Positions 1-6,152 of a DNA stretch of 8,872 nt are shown in pieces. Every line of letters begins with the position of its first letter. Within the stretch, counting starts at the first letter, position 1. The notes beneath the pieces are model-generated. The model did not search any database, was not told the DNA's origin, and saw nothing but the letters and a program-made list of their open reading frames with translations. Source of the DNA: an uncultured Opitutia bacterium (GTDB lineage: Bacteria; Verrucomicrobiota; Verrucomicrobiia; Opitutales; UBA953); assembly GCA_903929325.1 (NCBI GenBank), contig CAIYUD010000148.1, forward strand, positions 1-8,872, given 5' to 3'. The translations under genes and the position numbers were made by a program.

Positions 1-435
1 CGATCTGGTTTTGATAAAGTTATCCAGTCGGGTGGATTTATTAGCATCCGGGCTGGCTCTGCTCCCGAAGCCAATGCCACGCCGATTGCTAAAGATGTTT
101 CCGATGCTGCGATGGACGCTGCGGAGTGTATCGGTTGCGGTGCTTGTGTTGCTTCATGCAAGAATGGCTCCGCGATGCTCTTTGTCGGCGCCAAGGTCAC
201 GCACTTAAATTTATTGCCCCAAGGTCAGCCTGAGCGCGATCGACGCGTTCTCGCCATGGTGCGCACGATGGATGACGTCGGGTTCGGCAACTGCACCAAT
301 CAAGGCGAGTGCCAGGCGCACTGTCCAAAGGGTATTACCTTGGACGTCATTTCTCACTTAAACCGAGACTACCTCGGCGCACGCGTTAAGGCCTTCTTCT
401 CTTCGACAGGTAAAGCGCGGCGCGGCGGAGACTAA
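1..435 (+). CDS. sdhB: Succinate dehydrogenase/fumarate reductase iron-sulfur subunit, 3' part (C-terminal 144 residues)
   Basis: The frame is open from the first base, so the gene starts upstream of the window. The visible 144 residues are the C-terminal 4Fe-4S/3Fe-4S half of an SdhB/FrdB protein; the N-terminal 2Fe-2S ferredoxin domain is missing. Cysteines follow the family pattern: C43-x2-C46-x2-C49-x3-C53, then C98-x5-C104-x3-C108-P. By family knowledge, C43, C46, C49 and C108 hold the [4Fe-4S] cluster and C53, C98 and C104 the [3Fe-4S] cluster. The subunit passes electrons from the flavoprotein SdhA to the quinone site of the membrane anchor, on the cytoplasmic face of the inner membrane. 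Text such as GFGNCTN and CPKGI resembles the Bacteroidetes/Verrucomicrobia type rather than the E. coli type. The sdhC and sdhA genes would be expected just outside the left edge. Succinate oxidation versus fumarate reduction cannot be decided from this piece. Confidence 0.93.
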   Translation, partial: RSGFDKVIQSGGFISIRAGSAPEANATPIAKDVSDAAMDAAECIGCGACVASCKNGSAMLFVGAKVTHLNLLPQGQPERDRRVLAMVRTMDDVGFGNCTNQGECQAHCPKGITLDVISHLNRDYLGARVKAFFSSTGKARRGGD

Positions 436-441
436 TTTTAG

Positions 442-1077
442 TTAGAGCGTGCGCGCTAGGGCAGGGAACAGCTTGGTGAGTCCGTCTGCCATGATTTCTA
501 CGCCGACGGCCGCAAGTACTAGGCCCATGATCCGCGTCAGAACGTTGATACCGGTTTCTCCAAGGAAGCGAGCAATCCGACCAGCTCCTGCAAAAGCAGC
601 GAAGGTCACCGCGCCACCCGCAATTCCATAGCCTGCTAAAATAAGTGTGTCCGCGAGCCCTTTGCTTTGTTGGGCGTAAATCACCATCGTGGAGATGGTC
701 GCTGGTCCCGTTAAAAGCGGTATGGCTAGTGGGCTAACCGCAACGCTGTCGCCGACGTCAACGCGTTGAGATGCCGCCGCGACTTCACGCGGGTTACTGT
801 CTGCTGGTTCAGCATTTAACATCTGAATGGCGTTAATCAGCAGCAGCATGCCGCCACCAACCTGAAACGATGCGATGGAGATGCCGAAGAATTCAAGAAG
901 GCGTAAACCGGCGAGCGCGCTCAGGGCAATCACTGCAAATACAGTCAGTGAACTAACCCAAATCGTGCGACTGCGCTGAGCGGGATTAAGGTTCCGCGTG
1001 AAGTGAATAAAAAACGGGATCACCCCAATTGGGTTCAAAACCGCAAGTAAGGTGACGAGCTGTTTCAGCGGATCCAT
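442..1077 (-). CDS. MarC family (UPF0056) integral membrane protein
   Basis: Encodes 211 residues, the usual length for the MarC family of six-helix inner-membrane proteins. Family hallmarks are visible: the N-terminal segment with LAVLNPIGVIPFF (about residues 10-22) and the central AIPLLTGPATISTM motif at the start of a later helix. Hydrophobic segments alternate with short polar loops, and there is no signal peptide. The biochemical role of MarC proteins is unsettled; the early link to multiple antibiotic resistance in E. coli was not upheld, and transport is only inferred. The frame stays open upstream to an ATG at 1194, but that 39-residue extension is polar, unlike MarC, and overlaps the GH20 gene, so the ATG at 1077 starting MDPLKQ was chosen. 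No good Shine-Dalgarno sequence precedes it. The gene lies 46 bp behind the GH20 gene on the same strand and may be co-transcribed. It converges on sdhB with only 6 bp between the stop codons. Confidence 0.9.
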   Translation of the reverse strand: MDPLKQLVTLLAVLNPIGVIPFFIHFTRNLNPAQRSRTIWVSSLTVFAVIALSALAGLRLLEFFGISIASFQVGGGMLLLINAIQMLNAEPADSNPREVAAASQRVDVGDSVAVSPLAIPLLTGPATISTMVIYAQQSKGLADTLILAGYGIAGGAVTFAAFAGAGRIARFLGETGINVLTRIMGLVLAAVGVEIMADGLTKLFPALARTL

Positions 1078-1089
1078 AAGCAAAACAGT

Positions 1090-1108
1090 GCTGTCACGAT
1101 GAGACAGC
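1090..1108 (-). promoter_or_regulatory. Intercistronic hairpin between the GH20 and marC genes
   Basis: On the minus strand, GCTGTC (1108-1103) and GACAGC (1095-1090) form a perfect 6-bp stem with a 7-nt loop. The stretch after it contains TTTT (1085-1082), followed immediately by the marC start region. This could be a weak terminator or attenuator that lowers marC expression relative to the GH20 gene. The U-run is short and interrupted, so an efficient terminator is unlikely. A stem of this size can also arise by chance. Confidence 0.3.
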
Positions 1109-1123
1109 GCCACTCGAAAAAGT

Positions 1124-2863
1124 TTAAACGAGTCGCAATAGGCCAACGCTTTCTTCGAGCCCGCCTGGGCGCGCGCGCAACAGCCATGCGGCACGGTAGC
1201 GCTCGGCCAGACGCCGCCGGGTTTCCTCCGAGGGCGGGCGTTGCCCAGCAGTAATCAGCGCCAACTTGGCGAGGTGGGTGCCGACCCCGAGCTCCTCGCG
1301 CACGCGCGCGTCACCGATTGCGCGGATGCGCTCGTCGCACGCCTCGAGCCAGCCGAGCGAGCGTACCACGTCAGGCACGGGCAACTTGAGTCCTAGCTCG
1401 GCCCGGGTGGTATCATCGCCGCAGAGCAATTCCCAGCTCAGGCTCTTGTTGCGAATCGCGACGGGGATGTGTTCGTCGAGCGCGCCCATCGCCTCGAGCG
1501 CGACCGCCACCTCTGGCGCGTCGCCGCCATCCTCGAGGAAGGGCAGCACCGCGAGCACTGGGTCGGGTGTGTCATTGGTCTCGCGACACCAGGCGAGTGC
1601 TGCGGCCTCTGCGAGTGGAATCCAGAATGTTGGCCACGGTTGGTGGTTACCATTATCTCCCCATGCAGTGATGAGTACTCCGCTGGCACTATGCTTCAGT
1701 GCCGCTGCGACTGCTTCGAGCGCATTGGCACGTGCATTAGTGAGTCGCCCGGTGAAGCTTTGCCAAGTGCTTGTACCGGGTGCGATGAGGTAGTCACGGC
1801 CGAGCTCAGCGAGTCGGCCGCATTGTGTATCAAATGGATGTCCAGCGTCGTAACCCCAAACAACCGGGAGTGCCTCGGCCGGTGCTTCGCCTGCAAGCGC
1901 AAGATCTTCGAGCAGAATATCACCCCAGAATTGCATGCGCTTCCCGCGGGCCCGCACTAACTCGTGAATACGGTTAAGGTGTTCGAGGTAGACGTGATGT
2001 TTGCCGCGTTCAGTGACGGATGCTTTGCTGGCACCCTGGCCGAGTTCCCATGGCTCATCGCCACCGATGTTAACTTGGTTGCTATGGAAGTGAGGTAAAT
2101 AGGCATCCAGCAAGCCTGCGACAAATTCGAGTGACGCCTTGTCAGGCTTGAGCGTCGAAGGGTGTGGCTTGAATTGCTGAGTGAGTGGATGAATCCAACC
2201 CTCAGGGCATTCAGCGAGCTTGCGGTAAGGTTCATGTCTTAGCCAGCGCTCCAGATGTCCAAAGGTATTTAAGTTCGGTACGAGTTCTATGCCGAGTTCC
2301 GCACAACGCTTGCCGATAGCCTTAAGATCTTCAGGGGTTAATGGAGATGCTTCTCGCCAAACAATTTCATGACCGGGGAAAGCAAAGGTGTGTTCGACGT
2401 AGAGTTGAAATTGGTTGATGCGGAGCGCGCTCAAGCTTTCCACGAGAGCGAGCAACTCGGAGAGCAGGGGCACTTTCCCGCGCGAGATATCCAGCATAAA
2501 TCCTCGCACAGGCAGATCTGGATAATCCGTAATTTTTAAACAGGGCAGGGCCCCTTCGGCCGCAGCGAAGAGTTGGCGTGTGACGCGTGATCCGTGAAGC
2601 AAGCCGCGTGCATCGGCTGCAAAGAGGTGCACGCCGGCTTCTGTGATTTCAAGTCGATAGCCTTCGCGATGCAGTCCTGAGTCGCGCGTAATCTTCCAAG
2701 GTCCATCGCTCTGCGTTGCCAGTGCAGCCTCGGCTGTGGCGATAGTCGTTGGTAATCGCTCAAGCCATTCGCGTCCGGCTCGTGCTGGCGGAATGGCTAA
2801 TGAGCCACCGCACAACGTCTGCTCGCGGGGGCGCGGGAAGAGATTGATGGTCGGGTTGCGCAT
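1124..2863 (-). CDS. Glycoside hydrolase family 20 protein, beta-N-acetylhexosaminidase-like
   Basis: Encodes 579 residues from the ATG at 2863. Residues ~5-112 resemble the alpha/beta domain that precedes the GH20 barrel. The barrel begins near residue 119 with VRGFMLDISRGKVP and continues through NQFQLYVEHTFAF and ELVPNLNTFGHLERWL. The catalytic Asp-Glu pair is in NIGGDEP, D269-E270. By GH20 chemistry the Glu is the acid and the Asp orients the substrate N-acetyl group, so terminal GlcNAc or GalNAc residues are the likely substrate; the exact glycan is unknown. No signal peptide is present, so a cytoplasmic enzyme acting on imported oligosaccharides is inferred. The C-terminus (ARPGGLEESVGLL) looks complete. 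A GTG at 2911 would add 16 residues, but neither start has a well-spaced Shine-Dalgarno; ATG 2863 has GGAG 14 nt upstream. The last ~500 bp are about 69% GC, well above the rest of the gene. It is divergent from the heme-protein gene and upstream of marC. Confidence 0.88.
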   Translation of the reverse strand: MRNPTINLFPRPREQTLCGGSLAIPPARAGREWLERLPTTIATAEAALATQSDGPWKITRDSGLHREGYRLEITEAGVHLFAADARGLLHGSRVTRQLFAAAEGALPCLKITDYPDLPVRGFMLDISRGKVPLLSELLALVESLSALRINQFQLYVEHTFAFPGHEIVWREASPLTPEDLKAIGKRCAELGIELVPNLNTFGHLERWLRHEPYRKLAECPEGWIHPLTQQFKPHPSTLKPDKASLEFVAGLLDAYLPHFHSNQVNIGGDEPWELGQGASKASVTERGKHHVYLEHLNRIHELVRARGKRMQFWGDILLEDLALAGEAPAEALPVVWGYDAGHPFDTQCGRLAELGRDYLIAPGTSTWQSFTGRLTNARANALEAVAAALKHSASGVLITAWGDNGNHQPWPTFWIPLAEAAALAWCRETNDTPDPVLAVLPFLEDGGDAPEVAVALEAMGALDEHIPVAIRNKSLSWELLCGDDTTRAELGLKLPVPDVVRSLGWLEACDERIRAIGDARVREELGVGTHLAKLALITAGQRPPSEETRRRLAERYRAAWLLRARPGGLEESVGLLRLV

Positions 2864-2865
2864 AG

Positions 2866-2958
2866 TCAGTGGCGTGACTCCGAGCGTGCGAGCACCCGTG
2901 AGAATGTCCACGGGGAAGCGACAGTTGCAGCGGAACTTTTCAGCATCGCTGATGTCAT
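2866..2958 (-). CDS. Possible 30-residue leader ORF upstream of the GH20 gene
   Basis: An ATG at 2958 is preceded by AAAGG (2970-2966) with 7 nt spacing, better than the ribosome site of the GH20 gene itself. The frame runs 30 codons, beginning MTSAMLKSS, to a TGA at 2868-2866, which leaves only 2 nt before the GH20 ATG at 2863. That spacing would suit translational coupling. The peptide has no recognisable domain, runs of a regulatory amino acid or hydrophobic segment. It may be a chance ORF in the divergent promoter region, and its translation is inferred only from the ribosome site and stop position. Confidence 0.2.
   Translation of the reverse strand: MTSAMLKSSAATVASPWTFSRVLARSESRH
2940..2952. 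promoter_or_regulatory. Short dyad in the GH20/heme-protein divergent region, possible operator
   Basis: TCAGC-ATC-GCTGA is a perfect 5-bp inverted repeat with a 3-bp centre. It lies 34 bp before the heme-protein start and about 77 bp before the GH20 start, where a regulator could control both directions. No regulator gene is in the window, and a dyad of this size is common by chance. Confidence 0.2.
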
Positions 2959-2965
2959 TTATATG

Positions 2966-2981
2966 CCTTTATTTATAAAGG
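2966..2981. promoter_or_regulatory. AT-rich 16-bp inverted repeat carrying Shine-Dalgarno-like AAAGG on both strands
   Basis: CCTTTAT-TT-ATAAAGG has perfect 7-bp arms and a 2-bp centre. Its right arm contains AAAGG (2977-2981), the ribosome site of the heme-protein gene, with 5 nt to the ATG at 2987. Its left arm gives AAAGG on the minus strand, placed 7 nt before the ATG at 2958. TATAAA occurs on both strands (2974-2979 +, 2977-2972 -). In mRNA the repeat could fold over the ribosome site; in DNA it could be an operator or part of overlapping promoters. No convincing -35 element was found for either direction. Confidence 0.45.
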
Positions 2982-2986
2982 TATCT

Positions 2987-5900
2987 ATGCGCCGCCAATT
3001 TCTTCACTTAGCTGGCTTGTTCCTCGCTTCAATAGCTTGGGCAGTACCTGCCGGCTTTGAGATGCATGAGTTTGTTGGACCAACTCTTGAACCCGAGCTT
3101 TACCCCACAGCCATTTCCGCGGCAGCGGGTGGTGATCTCTATATTTCCTCCGATCCGAATGGCTCTCTCGATCACAACCCTGCTTTCGGCCGAATCTTAA
3201 TTGCGCGTGATACCAAAGGAACCGGTAAAGCAGACCAGCTCACAGAATTTGTTAAAGTGACAACCCCGCGCGGCGGCCACGCTGTTGGCGGGGCATTCTA
3301 CCTTATTCACCCGCCATACCTTTCGGTCTTTCGTGACTTAGATGGCGATGGTAAGGCAGATAAGAAGAATGAGAGAAAAGTTTTAGTAGAAGGTCTCGGT
3401 GGCGGCATTGAACACCCGCGTGGCGGCGACCATACGACCAATGGCTGTCGCATGGGTATTGACGGCTGGATTTACATCGCGGTCGGTGATTTTGGTGCAG
3501 GTATTCCCAAAGATAAAGCAGGAGCAAAGGGTACAGATGGTGGCCGGGTGACGCTTTATGGCGGCGGCGTGATGCGGGTTCGTCCGGATGGAAGTGAATT
3601 AGAAGTTTATGCAGAGATGACGCGTAATATTTGCGACATCGCTATTTCGCCTCAGCTCGATCTCTTTTCGCGCGACAATACGAATGACGGCAAGGGCTGG
3701 AATACACGCTTCCACCACTTCACGGAATTAGCGAATGCGGGTTATCCACGTTTGTATAAAAATTTCGCCAATGAAACGGCGCTTCCGTTGGCTGACTACG
3801 GCGGTGGATCTGGTACCGGTGCGCTTTACTTAAGTGAGCCAGGTTTCCCTACGGGATTTGGCCAGACGCTTTTTACATGCGATTGGACGACGGGCACTCT
3901 GCATACGCATCCATTGAAGCCATTTGAGGCTACGTTTATTGCGAGCCAGACAAATTTCCAAAGCGTTCCGCATGCGATTGATGTCGATGTCGATGGCTCT
4001 TCCAGGCTTTACCTTGCCGATTGGCGCGGCGCTACCTTTACGTATGCCGGCAAAGGTAAACGTGTAGGTTCCATTCAGCAAATCACAGCTACGGGTATTA
4101 AGCCTAATCAGTATAAAGATGTCTCGAAAGTTTCAGATGCAGCACTCGTCGCTTTGCTGGCTTCGGAAAGCGCTGTGCAGCGACTCGAAGCCTCGCGCCA
4201 AATCATTGACAGCGGAAAGAAGAATCTCGCGAAGTCGATTATTGGGCTAGCAGGTGATAATAAGGCGTCAATCGATGTGCGCGTTGCGGCTATCTTTACC
4301 TACAAGCAGCTGCTAGGACGCGAATCATCCGACGCTCTTGTGCAGCTATGTCGCGATGATGCTGTCCGCGAGTTTGCTCTTCGTGCACTTGCCGATCGCT
4401 TGACTGAGTTGCAAGGCGTGCCCTCGCAGCCGTTTGTCGCCGCCCTTAACGACCCTAATCCGCGCGTGCGCCTGCAAGCGCTCATTGGTCTCTCACGACT
4501 GAAGGTTCGTGCGGCTGCCCCTGATGTTCTAAAGATTGCAGCGAACTGGCCTACCGATGAGTCAAAACTGGAGACGGGTGCGCACTATCGTCTACCGCAC
4601 ACAGCTGTTAAAACTTTAGTCCAACTGAATAACGTTCCTGCACTCGCCGCAGCTTTGCGTGTGACCGCAACCCGCGAGCTTGCCCGTCGAGCCCTCCAAG
4701 AAATCTCCACTATTGAGGCCGTCGAAGCGGCAGTCGTTGCTAGCCGTGATACAGATCCAGCCACACGTTATGCTGCTTTCACGATTTTAGCTCGTCTCTA
4801 TAACCGTGAGGCAGACTGGAATTATACAGACTGGTGGAACACGCGCCCTGATGACCGCGGTCCATATTTCAAACCCGTTAGTTGGGATGGCACCGAGAAG
4901 TGCCGTGCAGCCATCGAAGCATACTTCTCTGACCTCTCTGCTAGCCAGCGAGATGTAGCCCTGGGATTGATTCCCTTAAATCGCATTGAAATTGCTTCGC
5001 TGAAGTTGCCAGGCATCGACCCATTGCGCCAAGCTTTGGCGAGTCAGAAAATCAGCCCTGCGGAATTGGCCCTGCTTGAGTCCGCATCACTCCAAAGTTC
5101 CCGTTCTTGGGATGAGCGCGCAGCGTGTTACCGCGCGCTTATGCGTGCGGAAGGAGATCCTGCATTAAAAGCGCGCATTCACGTATTAGCAGGCTGGCTA
5201 CAGGATACTTTGGCGCCTTCTGTTGCACAGCGTGCCATCGATGACTTTGTGAATGACGGTGCCCGCGGAACAGAGGTTAAGAAGTTGCGTGTGCTAGCCG
5301 CGAACTCCGAAGACGCCACTGCGCGCGTCATCTGGCGAGCTTTGCTTACAGTTCTAAGCAGCCCATTGGTCAAAGAGGCTCAGAAAAAAGAAGTTCGCGC
5401 TGAGGTTAATAAGAACCCAGAAGACATCGGATTCTTTTTGGCACTCGCAGATCTGCGCTTACCGGGCTTCGATGCGCAAATCGACGCAGCTCTGAAGCGT
5501 GATAGTGCCGCCTTAATGAAGGCAGCTCAAGCGGCCCGTCTTGCGGTGCAGGCCCAAAAAACTTCTTCCGGCAAGAAAGTCAGCGAGCTTTCGATTTCCG
5601 AAGTAACAACTGCTGCGCTTAAGGGCAAAGGAGATGTTCAGGTCGGAAAGCGCCTGTTCACTCAGCAAGGTTGTATTGCCTGTCACAGCGTTGATCTCAC
5701 GGCGGAACAAAAAGGCCCATACCTTGGTGCGGCGGGCGCAAAGTTCACGCGCGACTATCTCATCGAGTCGGTGCTTGATCCAAATAAGGCGGTCGCACAA
5801 GGGTTCCAAACCGTTGTCTTTCAGATGAAAGACGGAACAACCCAAATGGGTTTTATTGTGGGCGAGGCCGACGGCGTCGTGAGCCTTCGTAATATTGCTG

Positions 5901-6052
5901 GGCAGTCGTTCAAGTTGCGTCGAGCAGATGTGAAATCAGAAAACCATCTGCCCCAGTCAATGATGCCCCCTGGGTTAGCCTCCGGGCTGACCGCAGAAGA
6001 GTTTACCTCTTTGATCGAGTATTTGGCCTCTCTCAAGGCTATCGGTGGGTAA
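2987..6052 (+). CDS. Secreted PVC-type CxxCH heme-binding protein with dehydrogenase-like propeller and HEAT repeats
   Basis: Encodes 1021 residues. Residues 1-22 look like a signal peptide: MRR, a hydrophobic run to about residue 18, then VPA or AWA before the mature protein, so export is expected. Residues ~23-370 resemble the PVC 'membrane-bound dehydrogenase' domain related to sugar/sorbosone dehydrogenase propellers, with a Ca-type loop DLDGDGKAD at 117-125 and HPRGGDHTTNGCRMG further on. Residues ~375-620 contain HEAT-like helical repeats (for example RVAAIFTYKQLL and NPRVRLQALIGLSRL). Residues ~875-1021 are a c-type heme domain: C896-I-A-C899-H900 binds heme, and M993 in SMMPPG is the probable axial Met. 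This layout is typical of Planctomycetes and Verrucomicrobia, where it is usually linked by context to polysaccharide use; the substrate is unknown. The ATG at 2987 was chosen over 2963 because it follows AAAGG by 5 nt and begins the signal peptide. A terminator-like hairpin follows the stop. Confidence 0.92.
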   Translation: MRRQFLHLAGLFLASIAWAVPAGFEMHEFVGPTLEPELYPTAISAAAGGDLYISSDPNGSLDHNPAFGRILIARDTKGTGKADQLTEFVKVTTPRGGHAVGGAFYLIHPPYLSVFRDLDGDGKADKKNERKVLVEGLGGGIEHPRGGDHTTNGCRMGIDGWIYIAVGDFGAGIPKDKAGAKGTDGGRVTLYGGGVMRVRPDGSELEVYAEMTRNICDIAISPQLDLFSRDNTNDGKGWNTRFHHFTELANAGYPRLYKNFANETALPLADYGGGSGTGALYLSEPGFPTGFGQTLFTCDWTTGTLHTHPLKPFEATFIASQTNFQSVPHAIDVDVDGSSRLYLADWRGATFTYAGKGKRVGSIQQITATGIKPNQYKDVSKVSDAALVALLASESAVQRLEASRQIIDSGKKNLAKSIIGLAGDNKASIDVRVAAIFTYKQLLGRESSDALVQLCRDDAVREFALRALADRLTELQGVPSQPFVAALNDPNPRVRLQALIGLSRLKVRAAAPDVLKIAANWPTDESKLETGAHYRLPHTAVKTLVQLNNVPALAAALRVTATRELARRALQEISTIEAVEAAVVASRDTDPATRYAAFTILARLYNREADWNYTDWWNTRPDDRGPYFKPVSWDGTEKCRAAIEAYFSDLSASQRDVALGLIPLNRIEIASLKLPGIDPLRQALASQKISPAELALLESASLQSSRSWDERAACYRALMRAEGDPALKARIHVLAGWLQDTLAPSVAQRAIDDFVNDGARGTEVKKLRVLAANSEDATARVIWRALLTVLSSPLVKEAQKKEVRAEVNKNPEDIGFFLALADLRLPGFDAQIDAALKRDSAALMKAAQAARLAVQAQKTSSGKKVSELSISEVTTAALKGKGDVQVGKRLFTQQGCIACHSVDLTAEQKGPYLGAAGAKFTRDYLIESVLDPNKAVAQGFQTVVFQMKDGTTQMGFIVGEADGVVSLRNIAGQSFKLRRADVKSENHLPQSMMPPGLASGLTAEEFTSLIEYLASLKAIGG

Positions 6053-6075
6053 AAGGGGCCTTTTAGGGCCTTTTT
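6051..6075 (+). terminator. Probable intrinsic terminator of the heme-protein gene
   Basis: The sequence from the stop codon on, AAAAGGGGCC (6051-6060), TTTTA loop, GGGCCTTTTT (6066-6075), folds into a 10-position stem with one G-T wobble and one G-G mismatch, ending in five T residues. A shorter alternative pairs AAAAGG with the first CCTTTT. It overlaps the TAA stop, as compact bacterial terminators can, and separates this gene from the metK leader. Confidence 0.6.
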
Positions 6076-6094
6076 AGGCTATGCCACAAAGACT

Positions 6095-6149
6095 TATCAT
6101 CAAATCTTGATAGGTTGATGAATCCTTGTTTCATCAAGGATACCGTCCT
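6095..6149 (+). promoter_or_regulatory. Structured metK leader with mutually exclusive stems around the ribosome site
   Basis: Several perfect stems share bases. CATCAA (6098-6103) can pair with TTGATG (6115-6120). TTGATGAA (6115-6122) can instead pair with TTCATCAA (6130-6137), giving 8 bp and a 7-nt loop. ATCCTTG (6122-6128) can pair with CAAGGAT (6135-6141), giving 7 bp and a 6-nt loop. AGGA (6137-6140) can also pair with TCCT (6146-6149). The last two stems cover AAGGA (6136-6140), the only Shine-Dalgarno candidate, 12 nt before the metK ATG. Such exclusive pairing is typical of attenuators and translational riboswitches, and metK genes are often under SAM-sensing control. I do not recognise a known SAM riboswitch consensus. 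TATCAT (6095-6100) could be a -10 element, but its -35 is poor; if it is used, the first CATCAA would lie outside the RNA. Confidence 0.45.
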
Positions 6150-6152
6150 GTC

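Noticed and set aside
1078..1194. An N-terminal extension of the MarC protein to an ATG at 1194
   Set aside because: The added 39 residues are polar and unlike MarC N-termini, and they would overlap the end of the GH20 gene by 71 bp. The ATG at 1077 gives the usual family length.
1266..1960. Long plus-strand open frames opposite the GH20 gene (1266-1793 and 1469-1960)
   Set aside because: They mirror a GC-rich coding strand, have Ser/Arg/Cys-rich translations without family features, and lie wholly antisense to a complete gene.
2864..2911. A GTG start at 2911 for the GH20 protein
   Set aside because: It has no ribosome site, and the 16 added residues do not look like part of the family. It cannot be fully excluded.
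2963..2986. The upstream ATG at 2963 for the heme protein
   Set aside because: It would place eight residues before the MRR signal peptide, has no ribosome site, and the ATG at 2987 has AAAGG 5 nt before it.
6126..6152. A TTG start at 6126 for MetK
   Set aside because: It lies inside the leader stems and adds nine residues not typical of MetK; the ATG at 6153 matches the family N-terminus.
6076..6152. A known SAM-I, SAM-II, SAM-III or SAH riboswitch before metK
   Set aside because: The leader is too short for SAM-I, and I could not match the conserved sequence blocks of the others as I remember them. A covariance-model search would settle this.
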